A stretch of DNA of 44,860 bases from an uncultured Lachnospiraceae bacterium (GCA_947632515.1 CANRPO010000025.1:1-44860); one strand, 5' to 3'; positions 1 through 8,716 are shown, numbered from the stretch's first letter. A program made the numbers and translations. The notes: a model not told the origin generated them from the letters alone.

Positions 1-361
1 AGCAGGATTTACGACGAGCAACGCGAACGAGGGATGAAATCCCGAGTCTGCTTATGCGATAGCGATAGCAGTTGGAAAAGCCTGCGAAAAGCGCGCCGTG
101 CGGAGCACGGGCGAGCAGAGAGCAGGATTTACGACGAGCAACGCGAACGAGGGATGAAATCCCGAGTCTGCTTATGCGATAGCGATAGCAGTTGGAAGAG
201 CCTGCGAAAAGCGCGCCGTGCGGAGCACGAGCGAGCAGAGAGCAGGGTTTACGACGAGCAACGCGAACGGGGGATGAAATCCCGAGTCTGCTTATGCGAT
301 AGAGATAGCAGTTGGAAAAGCCTGCGAAAAGTTCATCATGTGCGAACGAGGAATGAAATCC
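1..361. repeat. 120-bp tandem repeat array upstream of tyrS
   Basis: Three consecutive 120-bp units start at 1, 121 and 241. They differ at only a handful of positions (for example 197, 230, 247, 270 and 303). The third unit diverges after about position 330, and a partial fourth unit (about 342-361) runs into the tyrS leader. The first unit begins at the window edge, so the array may extend further left. Each unit contains short palindromes: GGGAT-gaa-ATCCC, CCGTGC-gga-GCACGG, and CTGCT...AGCAG around a GCGATA direct repeat. The period equals 40 codons and the frame shared with tyrS has no stop, so a continuous reading frame runs from position 34 into tyrS. I think the array is non-coding because tyrS has its own start signals. 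No T-box core motif was seen. Confidence 0.95.
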
Positions 362-390
362 CACAACAATCAAGAAAGGAAATAACGACC

Positions 391-1617
391 ATGGGAATCT
401 ACGAGGAACTTCAGGCCAGAGGACTTCTGGCGCAGCTTACGGACGCGGAGGAGATCCGCGAATTGATCAACAACGGCAAGGCGGTGTTTTATATCGGTTT
501 TGACCCCACTGCGGACAGCCTGCACGTCGGACACTTTATGGCGCTGTGTCTGATGAAGAGACTGCAGGAGGCGGGCAACAAGCCCATCGCCCTGATCGGC
601 GGCGGGACGGCGATGATAGGCGATCCCTCCGGCAGAACGGACATGCGGGCCATGATGACGAGAGAGACGATCGAGCACAACTGCGAGTGCTTTAAGAAAC
701 AGATGAGCCGTTTTATCGACTTTTCGGAGGGCAAGGCGCTCATGGTCAACAATGCGGACTGGCTGCTCGATCTAAACTATGTTGATTTTATCCGCGACAT
801 CGGACCCTGTTTCAGCGTCAACAATATGCTCCGCGCGGAGTGTTATAAGCAGAGAATGGAGAAAGGGCTGAGTTTCCTGGAGTTCAACTACATGATCATG
901 CAGAGCTACGACTTTCTGGAACTGTTTAAGCGCTATGGCTGCAACATGCAGTTTGGCGGCGACGACCAGTGGAGCAACATGCTGGGCGGCACAGACCTGA
1001 TCCGCCGCAAGCTGGGGAAGGACGCCTACGCCATGACGATCACGCTCCTGCTCAATTCGGAGGGAAAGAAGATGGGTAAGACGCAGAAAGGCGCGGTTTG
1101 GCTGGACCCGAACAAGACGTCGCCCTTCGAGTTCTACCAGTACTGGCGCAACGTGGCGGACGCGGATGTGCTGAAATGTCTGCGGATGCTGACTTTCCTG
1201 CCCCTTGAACAGATCGACGAGATGGACAAATGGGAGGGCAGTCAGCTCAATCAGGCGAAGGAGATCTTGGCGTACGAGCTGACGGCGCTTGTGCACGGCA
1301 AGGAGGAGGCGGAGAAGGTTCGGGCTGCGGCGAAGGCTCTCTTTGCGGGAGGCGGCAGCTCGGAGGATATGCCGACAACGGTGCTGCGGGACGATCAGTT
1401 CGCGGAGGGCAGTATTGATATTCCGGGGATTCTGACAGCGTCGGGTCTGGCCGCGTCCCGCTCCGAGGCGAGGCGCGCGGTGGAGCAGGGCGGCGTGTCC
1501 GTGAACGGCGATAAGGTCACGGATGTCAAGATCTCCTACACGAAGGAGGCCATTGCGGCCGGGGAGTTTCTTGTCAAAAAAGGGAAGAAGAGTTTCAGAA
1601 AGATCGTTGTAGAATAA
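391..1617 (+). CDS. tyrS: Tyrosine--tRNA ligase (TyrRS)
   Basis: Class I aminoacyl-tRNA synthetase that charges tRNA-Tyr in the cytosol. At 408 aa it has the usual bacterial length. The HIGH-type signature is H45-V-G-H48, preceded by the YIGFDPTA segment, and the KMSKS-type loop is K227-M-G-K-T231. The C-terminal 70 or so residues form an S4 RNA-binding domain ([18 protein letters not shown], then [10 protein letters not shown]). The start at 391 is chosen because GAAAGGAAA lies upstream and the protein then begins at the normal family N-terminus. The same frame stays open upstream through the 120-bp repeats, which would add up to 119 residues of 40-aa repeats; I regard that as fortuitous. 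The aldolase-like gene follows after 19 bp and may be co-transcribed. Confidence 0.97.
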   Translation: MGIYEELQARGLLAQLTDAEEIRELINNGKAVFYIGFDPTADSLHVGHFMALCLMKRLQEAGNKPIALIGGGTAMIGDPSGRTDMRAMMTRETIEHNCECFKKQMSRFIDFSEGKALMVNNADWLLDLNYVDFIRDIGPCFSVNNMLRAECYKQRMEKGLSFLEFNYMIMQSYDFLELFKRYGCNMQFGGDDQWSNMLGGTDLIRRKLGKDAYAMTITLLLNSEGKKMGKTQKGAVWLDPNKTSPFEFYQYWRNVADADVLKCLRMLTFLPLEQIDEMDKWEGSQLNQAKEILAYELTALVHGKEEAEKVRAAAKALFAGGGSSEDMPTTVLRDDQFAEGSIDIPGILTASGLAASRSEARRAVEQGGVSVNGDKVTDVKISYTKEAIAAGEFLVKKGKKSFRKIVVE

Positions 1618-1636
1618 AGAAAAGAGGTAAGAACAG

Positions 1637-2620
1637 ATGGAAAAGAAGACAAAAGAGAGAACGCTCATGTCCTATACGCCGGAGATCAAGGTGGTGGACT
1701 GCACCCTGCGCGACGGAGGACTCGTGAACGACTTTTATTTCAGCGACGAGTTTGTCAGGGCGCTGTACCAGGCAAACATCAGCGCTGGCGTAGACTATAT
1801 GGAGTTTGGCTACAAGGCGTCCAAGGAGATGTTCGACGTCAATAAGTTCGGCAAGTGGAAGTTCAGCGACGATGCGCATATCCGCGAGATCGTCGGCGAC
1901 AATATGACGGAGATGAAGATCTCGGTGATGGCCGACGTGGGCCGCTGCGATTTTAAGAAGGACATCCTGAACAAGAAGGACAGCCCGGTCGATATGGTGC
2001 GCGTGGCGACTTACATCAATACGATCCCCGCGGCGGTGGAGATGATCGAGGACTGTACGAAGAAGGGGTATGAGACGACGGTCAACATCATGGCGATCTC
2101 CAAGTCCAACGATGTGGACATTGACGCGGCGCTGGAGCTGCTGTGCCAGAGCAGCGTGGGGACCATCTATCTGGTGGACAGCTACGGCTCCCTCTATCCG
2201 GAACAGGTCAGAAGGCTTTCGGAAAAATATCTGGAGGTTGCGGATAAATACGGCAAGAAGGTCGGCATCCACGCCCACAACAACCAGCAGCTCGCCTTCG
2301 CCAACACGACGGAGGCGATCATTAAGGGCGTAAGCTATCTGGACGCGACGGTGAGCGGCATGGGACGCGGCTGCGGCAACTGCCCCAGCGAGCTGCTCTT
2401 AGGCTTTTTGAAAAATCCTAAGTACAGGATCAATCCGATCTTAAAGTTCGTGGAGGCGTATATCATGCCCCTTCGCAGAGAAGGGGTCGTGTGGGGGTAT
2501 GATGTGCCCTATCTCCTGACGGGACTTTTGAACCAGCACCCGAAGACGGCGATCCAGTTCATGAAGGAAAAGAGAGAGGATTACAACAGTTTCTACTTGG
2601 AACTTTTAGACAATTTCTGA
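1637..2620 (+). CDS. DRE-TIM metallolyase / HMGL-like aldolase domain protein
   Basis: A 327-aa TIM-barrel protein of the HMG-CoA lyase / 4-hydroxy-2-oxovalerate aldolase / isopropylmalate synthase superfamily. The superfamily metal and catalytic signature is visible as D21-C-T-L-R-D-G-G28, and the C-terminal metal-binding H-x-H as H212-A-H214-N. A glycine-rich GMGRGCGNCPSE segment follows. It lacks the C-terminal communication domain of DmpG-type aldolases and the regulatory domain of LeuA, so it is the single-domain form often annotated only as aldolase catalytic domain protein. The substrate cannot be told from sequence. AAGAGGT 8 nt upstream supports the start at 1637; an internal Met at 1667 is possible. 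It lies 19 bp after tyrS. Confidence 0.8.
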   Translation: MEKKTKERTLMSYTPEIKVVDCTLRDGGLVNDFYFSDEFVRALYQANISAGVDYMEFGYKASKEMFDVNKFGKWKFSDDAHIREIVGDNMTEMKISVMADVGRCDFKKDILNKKDSPVDMVRVATYINTIPAAVEMIEDCTKKGYETTVNIMAISKSNDVDIDAALELLCQSSVGTIYLVDSYGSLYPEQVRRLSEKYLEVADKYGKKVGIHAHNNQQLAFANTTEAIIKGVSYLDATVSGMGRGCGNCPSELLLGFLKNPKYRINPILKFVEAYIMPLRREGVVWGYDVPYLLTGLLNQHPKTAIQFMKEKREDYNSFYLELLDNF

Positions 2621-2651
2621 TAATAACGAATGTTATATAAGGAGGAACAGG

Positions 2652-2711
2652 ATGGCAACGAGAGATAAAGGTACGTCTGATAGCGCAAAAACGCGCCGGG
2701 GGGGGGCATAA
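2652..2711 (+). CDS. Possible 19-aa leader ORF or out-of-frame N-terminus of the GH25 gene
   Basis: A very strong ribosome binding site (AAGGAGG) precedes ATG 2652. The frame reads MATRDKGTSDSAKTRRGGA and stops at 2711, directly after a run of nine G. With eight G the frame would instead continue GGHNGGNG into the Met at 2725 and the GH25 lysozyme. That would give the lysozyme a basic, polar cytoplasmic N-terminus before its membrane anchor. It may therefore be a real small ORF, a phase-variable N-terminal extension, or a homopolymer sequencing error. Confidence 0.4.
   Translation: MATRDKGTSDSAKTRRGGA
2698..2706 (+). repeat. G9 homopolymer tract before the GH25 gene
   Basis: Nine consecutive G at the end of the short upstream ORF. 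The tract length decides whether translation from ATG 2652 stops at 2711 or runs on into the lysozyme frame (eight G). Confidence 0.9.
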
Positions 2712-2724
2712 CGGAGGAAACGGG

Positions 2725-4302
2725 ATGAAGAAAAGAGACTTTATCATTCCCCTCGCCGCCGCTGCGGCGCTTATTGTGGCCGCAGCCGCCGTGGTCGCGG
2801 TCATCGTCCTGTCAGACAAAAAGACGGAAGGTGAGGCCGAGCAGACGGTGGCCGGGATACAGGAGCTTGAGCCGGATGTCTCGCATGGGCAGGAGGATGC
2901 GGACGGTGAGGAAGAAAATATAACGGAAGTTATAGAAAATGAGGATGCCGAAGAAGGAGACACGGAGCCTAAAACCGGGATCGAGCCTGAGACGGCAGAG
3001 GAGACCGGGGAGCAGGCGGAGACGGAAGATCCGCAATCGTCGTCCATGAGCGCAGAGCAGGGCACGGAGGTTGACGTGTCACAGATTCTTTCGGCGGGTG
3101 GCGCGGCGGAGACGAGTCAGATCACCATCGGTATCGATGTGGCCAGGTATCAGGGGACGATAGATTGGGCGCAGGTGGCTGACTCAGGCATTGACTTTGC
3201 CATGGTGCGCGTGGGATACCGCGCGAACGGATCGCGGGAGATCTGTGCCGATTCCAACGCCAGATACAACATGCAGGAGGCGCAGAAGAACGGCGTCAAG
3301 GTAGGCGCGTACTTCTTTTCCACGGCGGCGAGCGCCGAGGAGGCGAAGGAGGAGGCGGACTGGGTGGCGGATTATATTTCCAGGTATCAGATCACCTATC
3401 CTGTGGCGTACGACTGCGAGGGATTTGACAAGCCGGACAGCGCACAGTACAATCTGACCAACGCGCAGCGGACAGACATTGCGATCGCTTTCCTGCAGGA
3501 GATATATAACAGGGGTTATACGCCCATGTTCTACGCCTCCATGGGAGAGCTGTCGAACAATGGAAAATGGGACACCACGCGGCTTGAGGCCACATATAGG
3601 ATATGGGTGTCGCAGTACCCGTCCGCGCCCTACCCGGAGACAGGGGAGTCGTCCTATGCAGGTACGCATGCCATGTGGCAGTACACCAACCGCGGTACGG
3701 TGCCGGGCATCCCCAAGCCTGTGGACGTCAATGTGGCTTATTTCGGATATGAAGGGACGGCGGAGGCGCAGAATGCCGAGGCGCCGGAGGAGGTGCAGGC
3801 CGACAAGGAGGCTCTGATGAACTTCACCGAGGTGAGCGAGACTGTGACCGCCAAGGATTCTACCAATCTTCGGGACAGGCCAAGTCAGGGTGCGGACAGC
3901 GTCATTGTCTACACGCTGAAGAACGGGGAAAACGTCACCAGAACCGGGATAAGCGACAGCGGCTGGTCGAGGCTGGATTACAACGGACAGACCGTCTATG
4001 CCGTGTCGAATTACCTGACGACAGACTTACAGTATCAGCCTCCTGCGCAGGCGCAGGAGGGCGCGGAGAGCGGCGACGGCCTGAAGACGAAGTTCGCCGA
4101 GAGAAACGAGCAGGTGACGGCCAAGATCGAGGTGAATCTGCGCTCGCTGCCGAGCGTGACAAACCCTGATGCGACGGTGGTCGCCGTGCTGCGCAACGGC
4201 GAGTATGTGACAAGAACGGGGATCAATGAAGATTACGGCTGGTCGAGGGTGGACTACAACGGACAGACACTGTACTGCATCAGCAGTTATCTGACGAACT
4301 GA
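2725..4302 (+). CDS. Membrane-anchored GH25 lysozyme with two SH3b domains
   Basis: A 525-aa muramidase predicted to cleave the MurNAc-GlcNAc beta-1,4 bond of peptidoglycan outside the cell. Residues 1-32 are a basic start plus one hydrophobic segment (uncleaved anchor or signal). Residues about 33-125 are a Glu/Asp-rich low-complexity linker. The GH25 domain (about 133-340) begins ITIGIDVARYQG, with D138 and the D230-C-E232 pair in the expected catalytic positions. Two bacterial SH3 modules follow (about 370-435 and 455-525), each with the VNLR/TNLR...VTRTG...GWSR.DYNGQT pattern, probably binding cell wall. GGAGG 7 nt upstream supports ATG 2725, but an in-frame extension would exist if the preceding G9 tract were G8. 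It converges on aroC. Confidence 0.9.
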   Translation: MKKRDFIIPLAAAAALIVAAAAVVAVIVLSDKKTEGEAEQTVAGIQELEPDVSHGQEDADGEEENITEVIENEDAEEGDTEPKTGIEPETAEETGEQAETEDPQSSSMSAEQGTEVDVSQILSAGGAAETSQITIGIDVARYQGTIDWAQVADSGIDFAMVRVGYRANGSREICADSNARYNMQEAQKNGVKVGAYFFSTAASAEEAKEEADWVADYISRYQITYPVAYDCEGFDKPDSAQYNLTNAQRTDIAIAFLQEIYNRGYTPMFYASMGELSNNGKWDTTRLEATYRIWVSQYPSAPYPETGESSYAGTHAMWQYTNRGTVPGIPKPVDVNVAYFGYEGTAEAQNAEAPEEVQADKEALMNFTEVSETVTAKDSTNLRDRPSQGADSVIVYTLKNGENVTRTGISDSGWSRLDYNGQTVYAVSNYLTTDLQYQPPAQAQEGAESGDGLKTKFAERNEQVTAKIEVNLRSLPSVTNPDATVVAVLRNGEYVTRTGINEDYGWSRVDYNGQTLYCISSYLTN

Positions 4303-4359
4303 GGCAGACTGCGGGCTTTGGAGACAGACTTGACGGAGTCCGCAGTCCGCAGAAAGCAG

Positions 4360-4400
4360 AAAAAAGATATATGACAGTTTATCTGCCATATATCTTTTTT
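4360..4400. terminator. Bidirectional terminator between the GH25 gene and aroC
   Basis: A perfect 14-bp inverted repeat, with arms 4360-4373 and 4387-4400, has A6 at the left and T6 at the right. It can terminate both convergent genes. The right arm lies inside the last codons of aroC. A second stem (GACTGCGG / CCGCAGTC, about 4308-4345) lies just upstream on the lysozyme side. Confidence 0.88.
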
Positions 4401-5479
4401 AAATTGTCCAGTTTTGCTCCGACACCCATGAGAAGAGCGTCCGCGATCGTGACGGCGGCCATCGACTCTACGACTACCACGGCGCGCGGGACGATGACGG
4501 GATCGTGCCGTCCTTTGATGGCAATCTCGATCTCCTCGCCCTGTCGGTTGACCGTCTTCTGGGGGGAGAAGATGGAGGGGGTCGGTTTGATGTGGGCGCG
4601 CAGCAGAATGTCCGAGCCGTCGCTGATGCCGCCCAGTATGCCGCCCGCGTGGTTGGTTGCCTTTGTGACTTGCCCGTCTTCCATGCGGAAGGCATCGTTG
4701 TTGTCAGAGCCGTGGCGGGAGGAGACTTCCACGCCGTCGCCGACCTCCACGGCTTTGACCGCGCCGATGGACATGAGCGCCTTGGCCAGATTCGCGTCCA
4801 GTTTCTCGAAAACCGGATCGCCAAGCCCGGCGGGAACGCCGCTTATCCGGCACTCGATCACACCGCCTGCGGAGTCATAGTTTTTCATACAGTCTGCCAG
4901 ATAGGCTTCCGCCCGTATAGACGCATCTGTGTCCGGCATACAGGTGGGAGTCCGCAGGATGGCCTCTCTGTCGAATTTGCTCATATCAATGCTGACAGGC
5001 CCGATAGATCTCGTGTAGGCGGTCAGAGTGATCCCGAACTCGCTCAGCAGTTTGGCGGCCACCGCGCCTGCGGCCACGCGTCCCACTGTCTCGCGTCCTG
5101 AGGAGCGTCCCCCGCCCCGGTAGTCGCGGAATCCGTATTTTGCGTCGTAAGCATAGTCCGCGTGGCCGGGACGGTAGTAGTTTGCGATTTCGCTGTAGTC
5201 GGCGGAGCGCTGGGATGTGTTGCGCACCAGCATGGAGATGGGAGTGCCCGTGGTCCGGCCCTCGAAGAGGCCGGAGAGCAGTTCCACTTCATCGGCCTCC
5301 TTACGGGGCGTGGCGATTCTTGTCTGTCCGGGCTTGCGGCGGTCCAGATAAGTCTGTATATCGCCGGCGTCGAGCGCAAGGCCGGCGGGACAGCCGTCGA
5401 TCACGACGCCCAGAGCCGCGCCGTGGGACTCGCCCCATGTTGTGATGCGAAATATGCTGCCAAAAGATGAACCTGACAT
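4379..5479 (-). CDS. aroC: Chorismate synthase
   Basis: Catalyses the last step of the shikimate pathway, converting 5-enolpyruvylshikimate-3-phosphate to chorismate with reduced flavin. At 366 aa it is of normal length. The N-terminus MSGSSFGSIFRITTWGESHG has the conserved GESHG motif. Other family segments are visible: DGCPAG, RRKPGQ, GRSSGRETVGRVAAGA and GGISDGSDI. The start at 5479 is chosen because AAGGA lies 8 nt upstream on the minus strand and family alignment begins there; the frame stays open a further 25 codons. The last codons are shared with the right arm of the bidirectional terminator. Confidence 0.96.
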   Translation of the reverse strand: MSGSSFGSIFRITTWGESHGAALGVVIDGCPAGLALDAGDIQTYLDRRKPGQTRIATPRKEADEVELLSGLFEGRTTGTPISMLVRNTSQRSADYSEIANYYRPGHADYAYDAKYGFRDYRGGGRSSGRETVGRVAAGAVAAKLLSEFGITLTAYTRSIGPVSIDMSKFDREAILRTPTCMPDTDASIRAEAYLADCMKNYDSAGGVIECRISGVPAGLGDPVFEKLDANLAKALMSIGAVKAVEVGDGVEVSSRHGSDNNDAFRMEDGQVTKATNHAGGILGGISDGSDILLRAHIKPTPSIFSPQKTVNRQGEEIEIAIKGRHDPVIVPRAVVVVESMAAVTIADALLMGVGAKLDNLKKIYGR

Positions 5480-5779
5480 AGCTTTTTTCCTTCTTTCCTC
5501 TATAGAATGATGGTAAATGGAGTGAACATCACGCGAAGGAGCGTTGATGACCACTGAAAAAGTCAGAATAACTCGCGGGCAAAATGGAATTTTCTGACAA
5601 AATAGCTTTTAAACTAAATAATCATGAAGGTTTCTGACAAATAAGTGCAGGATAACTTGCATAAATAAATAACGCATAATATACAAAACATGATTTAATA
5701 TATGCTCATCACAAACACTTTTTACAAAAGTATAGCATATCGGGGGCAGGAAATAAACATTTGGGAAAAAGTCTTTTTG

Positions 5780-5912
5780 TTTATTCCCGCGAGCAATGAG
5801 CCAAGTGCCGTGCTTGCACGAGCATTTGGCGAATGCCGCGAGGGTCAAATACCCCGCAGCTTGCTGCGTTGCAAGTTTGATACCCCGTCAGCTTGTTGCG
5901 GGGTCTTTGATT
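5780..5912 (+). repeat. 133-bp dispersed structured repeat, copy A
   Basis: The sequence at 5780-5912 is the reverse complement of 44657-44789, with one difference found by eye (T versus C in the loop near 5895). It contains nested hairpins: CCAAGTGC...GCATTTGG closing CGTGC-tt-GCACG, then CGCAGC-tt-GCTGCG, then ACCCCG...CGGGGT near the end. There is no transposase, and no target-site duplication could be identified. It looks like a MITE- or REP-like intergenic element. Confidence 0.93.
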
Positions 5913-5944
5913 TTATATTTTTGACAAATTTACATAAAATGGGC

Positions 5945-5972
5945 TGTACAAATAAATTTTATGTGTTATGAT
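5945..5972 (+). promoter_or_regulatory. Probable sigma-A promoter of the VanY-type gene
   Basis: TGTACA, 16-bp spacer, TATGAT, with an extended -10 (TGTTATGAT). It lies 55 bp before ATG 6028. A separate TTGACA at 5921 has no -10 at a proper distance. Confidence 0.5.
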
Positions 5973-6027
5973 ACTATAAAGTGAAATGATAAGATAAATG
6001 CAGTTTACGGTAATTTGAGGGCTCTTC

Positions 6028-7074
6028 ATGAGGAAGACATTTCGGGAAAGAGTAATTTCCAAGTTTACAAATATCGCAAAAAAGAATCGTTTTTTGAAGT
6101 ACCCGTGTCTGGCGCTTATGTCGGTTGTCCTGGGTATTTATTACATAGGAAGACATTTCGTGACGAATACGAAACGCTATGCAAGCGTGGCGTTTGTCAT
6201 CTTCTTTTTTATGAGCAGCTGCAGTTTCTCCTTTGCCGTCTTCGCGGAGAAGACCGGATTTATCAAGGCGCAGGAAACTTACAGCGCCGTTGTGGCGGAT
6301 TCCGACGTCACGCTGGCGGCGATGGAGACGAAAGACGCCGGATCTGAGGAGAAAGAGGAAGAGGAGGACAGGTTCACCTACACCGAGGAGGAGTACATAG
6401 ACAGCGACGGCACAGCCTACACGCTGGACGATATTCTGGAGAATCAGGAAGACTTTCAGGCGCAGGGAAGTCAGGCGGAGACGTCGGAGGAAGACTATGA
6501 GTTCGAATCTTCCGACTGGCGGCTTGTCCTGATTAACAAGCAGCATCCGATCCCCGATGGTTACGATTTTGAACTTGGCACCATCGTGGGCAGCATGATG
6601 TGCGACAAGAGGATCATAAGCGATCTGCTTGCCATGATGCAGGCGGCCAGGAGCGATGGCGTCAATCTGGTGATCAAGTCGCCGTACCGCCCTGATTCCA
6701 GACAGGAGACGAACTTCAACGCCAGGATCAAGAAGTATATGGGACAGGGATACTCCTATATGGAGGCGTACAAGCGCACTTCGCAGGTCATCACCGTGCC
6801 GGGGGCGAGCGAGCACCAGGTCGGGCTTGCCCTGGACATCACCTGCGATACCTACGATGAGCTCAACGAGGGCTTTGGCGACACGAAGGCGGGGGAGTGG
6901 CTGGCGGAGCACAGCTGTGAGTACGGTTTTACACTGCGCTATCCGGAGGGAAAGGAATACATCACCAGCATTGATTACGAGCCTTGGCATTTTCGCTATG
7001 TAGGCAGAGAGGCCGCGACGATCATGCGGGACGAGTCAATTTGTCTTGAAGAATTCTGGGACAAGTATCTGTAG
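6028..7074 (+). CDS. VanY-type D-alanyl-D-alanine carboxypeptidase, membrane anchored
   Basis: A 348-aa zinc peptidase of the VanY/DdcY (M15B) family, expected to trim the terminal D-Ala from peptidoglycan stem peptides outside the cell. The N-terminal 75 residues carry two hydrophobic segments (around 25-42 and 50-70). An acidic linker follows to about 165. The catalytic domain shows YRPDSRQ, the zinc motif S261-E-H263-Q-V-G-L-A-L-D270, and a second zinc site E318-P-W-H321-F. GAGGG 8 nt upstream supports the start. There are no vanRS or vanHAX neighbours, so housekeeping wall maturation is more likely than glycopeptide resistance. Confidence 0.87.
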   Translation: MRKTFRERVISKFTNIAKKNRFLKYPCLALMSVVLGIYYIGRHFVTNTKRYASVAFVIFFFMSSCSFSFAVFAEKTGFIKAQETYSAVVADSDVTLAAMETKDAGSEEKEEEEDRFTYTEEEYIDSDGTAYTLDDILENQEDFQAQGSQAETSEEDYEFESSDWRLVLINKQHPIPDGYDFELGTIVGSMMCDKRIISDLLAMMQAARSDGVNLVIKSPYRPDSRQETNFNARIKKYMGQGYSYMEAYKRTSQVITVPGASEHQVGLALDITCDTYDELNEGFGDTKAGEWLAEHSCEYGFTLRYPEGKEYITSIDYEPWHFRYVGREAATIMRDESICLEEFWDKYL

Positions 7075-7127
7075 AGTTATCCGCCGCACTATCATTATTT
7101 TTGGAAAGCATCCGTAAGGTAAAGACA

Positions 7128-8264
7128 ATGTATAAGATCATCAGGACAGAGGGCAGGGCGAAACGGGCGCAGCTGGAGACAGTACATGGGACGATCCGGA
7201 CGCCCGTATTTATGAATGTGGGCACCGTGGCCGCGATCAAGGGGGCGGTCTCTACCGAGGACCTGGAGCGGATCGGAACGCAGGTGCAGCTCTCCAACAC
7301 CTATCATCTGCATGTGCGTCCCGGCGACCGGATCATCAAAAAGCTGGGCGGCCTGCACAAATTCATGTCATGGGACAGACCGATTCTCACGGATTCCGGC
7401 GGGTTTCAGGTCTTTTCGCTGGCAAGCCTCAGGAAGATCAGCGAGGAGGGGGTTGCCTTTCACTCGCACATAGACGGCAGAAAGATCTTCATGGGGCCGG
7501 AAGAGAGTATGCAGATCCAGTCCAATCTCGGCTCCACCATTGCGATGGCGTTCGACGAGTGCCCTTCCAGCATGGCGGAGAGAAAGTATGTGGAAGATTC
7601 TGTGGCGCGCACTGCGAGATGGCTGGAGCGGTGCAGAAAGGAACTGGACAGACTGAACGGTCTGGAGGATACGATCAATCCAAAGCAGCTCCTTTTCGGT
7701 ATCAATCAGGGCGCGGTCTATGACGACATCCGGATCGATCACGCCAAGAGGATCTCCGAGATTCCTTGCGACGGCTACGCGATCGGCGGCCTTGCTGTGG
7801 GAGAGACGCACGAGCAGATGTACCATGTCATAGAGGAGACGGTGCCGTATCTGCCGCAGGACAAACCTACCTATCTGATGGGGGTGGGGACGCCTGCCAA
7901 CATTTTGGAGGCGGTGGAGCGCGGCGTGGACTTTTTTGACTGCGTATATCCGACCCGGAACGGCAGACACGGGCATCTGTACACAAACAGGGGCAAGATC
8001 AATCTCTTCAACGCCAAGTATGAATTGGACGAGCGGCCCATTGAGGAGGGCTGCGGCTGTCCTGCCTGCGCCAGATATTCGAGGGCCTATATCAGACATC
8101 TTTTGAAGGCGAAGGAGATGCTGGGCATGCGTCTGTGCGTCCTGCACAACCTCTACTTCTACAATACGATGATGGAGGAGATCAGGGACGCTCTCGAGGA
8201 AGGGCGTTTTGCGGCGTATAAAAGACAAAAACTGGAGGGTATGCGGGCGCAGGAGCAAACCTGA
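7128..8264 (+). CDS. tgt: tRNA-guanine transglycosylase
   Basis: Exchanges guanine-34 for preQ1 in tRNAs with GUN anticodons, in queuosine synthesis. At 378 aa it has family length. The catalytic aspartates are D89 in T-D-S-G-G-F-Q and D271 in F-F-D-C-V-Y-P-T-R. The zinc site is the C-terminal CGCPACARYSRAYIRHL with a following His. ATG 7128 is chosen over an in-frame TTG at 7101 because AAGGT precedes it and the protein then starts MYKIIRTEG as expected. No queA is visible nearby; yajC follows 128 bp downstream, an arrangement I know from many bacteria. Confidence 0.96.
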   Translation: MYKIIRTEGRAKRAQLETVHGTIRTPVFMNVGTVAAIKGAVSTEDLERIGTQVQLSNTYHLHVRPGDRIIKKLGGLHKFMSWDRPILTDSGGFQVFSLASLRKISEEGVAFHSHIDGRKIFMGPEESMQIQSNLGSTIAMAFDECPSSMAERKYVEDSVARTARWLERCRKELDRLNGLEDTINPKQLLFGINQGAVYDDIRIDHAKRISEIPCDGYAIGGLAVGETHEQMYHVIEETVPYLPQDKPTYLMGVGTPANILEAVERGVDFFDCVYPTRNGRHGHLYTNRGKINLFNAKYELDERPIEEGCGCPACARYSRAYIRHLLKAKEMLGMRLCVLHNLYFYNTMMEEIRDALEEGRFAAYKRQKLEGMRAQEQT

Positions 8265-8290
8265 AAATTCTGTAAATTATAAAGAAAAAC

Positions 8291-8319
8291 TTGTTTTCTG
8301 ATCCTGTTTTGTGTATGAT
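8291..8319 (+). promoter_or_regulatory. Sigma-A promoter of yajC
   Basis: TTGTTT, 17-bp spacer, TATGAT, 74 bp before ATG 8393. It suggests yajC is transcribed separately from tgt. Confidence 0.65.
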
Positions 8320-8392
8320 AGGCTTTAGTCGCACAGATACATGACGGATAGCGTGCGTTATGATATGTGCAGAAGAGATGGAGGAAAGACGG

Positions 8393-8716
8393 ATGGGTAT
8401 TTTACTGACAGCTGACGCGGCTGCCGCGCCGTCCACGGCGGGCGGCGGTATTATTATGGTTATCTACATTGTGATCATTGTGGCGTTCATGTATTTTATT
8501 ATGATCAGACCGCAGAAGAAGGAGCAGAAGAGAGTGGCTGCGATGCTCTCCGAGATGAGCGTGGGCGACTGCGTTCTGACGACGAGCGGTTTCTACGGTA
8601 TCGTGATCGACATCACGGACGACACGATCATTGTCGAGTTCGGCAGCAACAAGAACTGCCGTATTCCGATGCAGAAATCTGCGGTCGCGCAGATCGAGAA
8701 GGCGGATGCGGACTGA
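8393..8716 (+). CDS. yajC: Sec translocon accessory protein YajC
   Basis: A 107-aa single-span membrane protein of the preprotein translocase accessory complex SecDF-YajC. One transmembrane helix (about residues 20-40, rich in I/V/F) is followed by the family signature MIRPQKKEQKR and a cytoplasmic domain beginning with MLSEMSVGDCVLTTSG. The start at 8393 follows GGAGG by 9 nt; an in-frame ATG 33 nt earlier has a poorer context. secDF is not in the window. A terminator follows at once. Confidence 0.93.
   Translation: MGILLTADAAAAPSTAGGGIIMVIYIVIIVAFMYFIMIRPQKKEQKRVAAMLSEMSVGDCVLTTSGFYGIVIDITDDTIIVEFGSNKNCRIPMQKSAVAQIEKADAD

Larger units (their letters stand above)
5480..6027. other. Gene-poor AT-rich intergenic stretch with a structured repeat
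   Basis: About 550 bp between divergent aroC and the VanY-type gene. The left part is AT-rich and contains two copies of TTTCTGACAAA (about 5593 and 5630). The middle holds the 133-bp structured repeat (5780-5912). The right part holds the promoter of the peptidase gene. Open frames here, including a 79-codon minus-strand frame across the repeat, look fortuitous because much of their peptide is the repeat translated. I could not pick a convincing aroC promoter. Confidence 0.7.

Noticed and set aside
1..361. CRISPR array
   Set aside because: The units are contiguous 120-bp tandem copies with no unique spacers between short repeats, and no cas genes are nearby.
34..390. N-terminal 119-residue repeat extension of TyrRS
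   Set aside because: The frame is open through the 120-bp repeats, but tyrS has its own ribosome binding site and the family N-terminus begins at 391.
5609..5848. 79-aa minus-strand ORF in the aroC-VanY intergenic region
   Set aside because: Its N-terminal part is the structured repeat translated, and it has no good ribosome binding site.
6028..7074. Vancomycin-resistance gene cluster
   Set aside because: Only a VanY-type peptidase is present; there is no VanR/S, VanH, ligase or VanX nearby.
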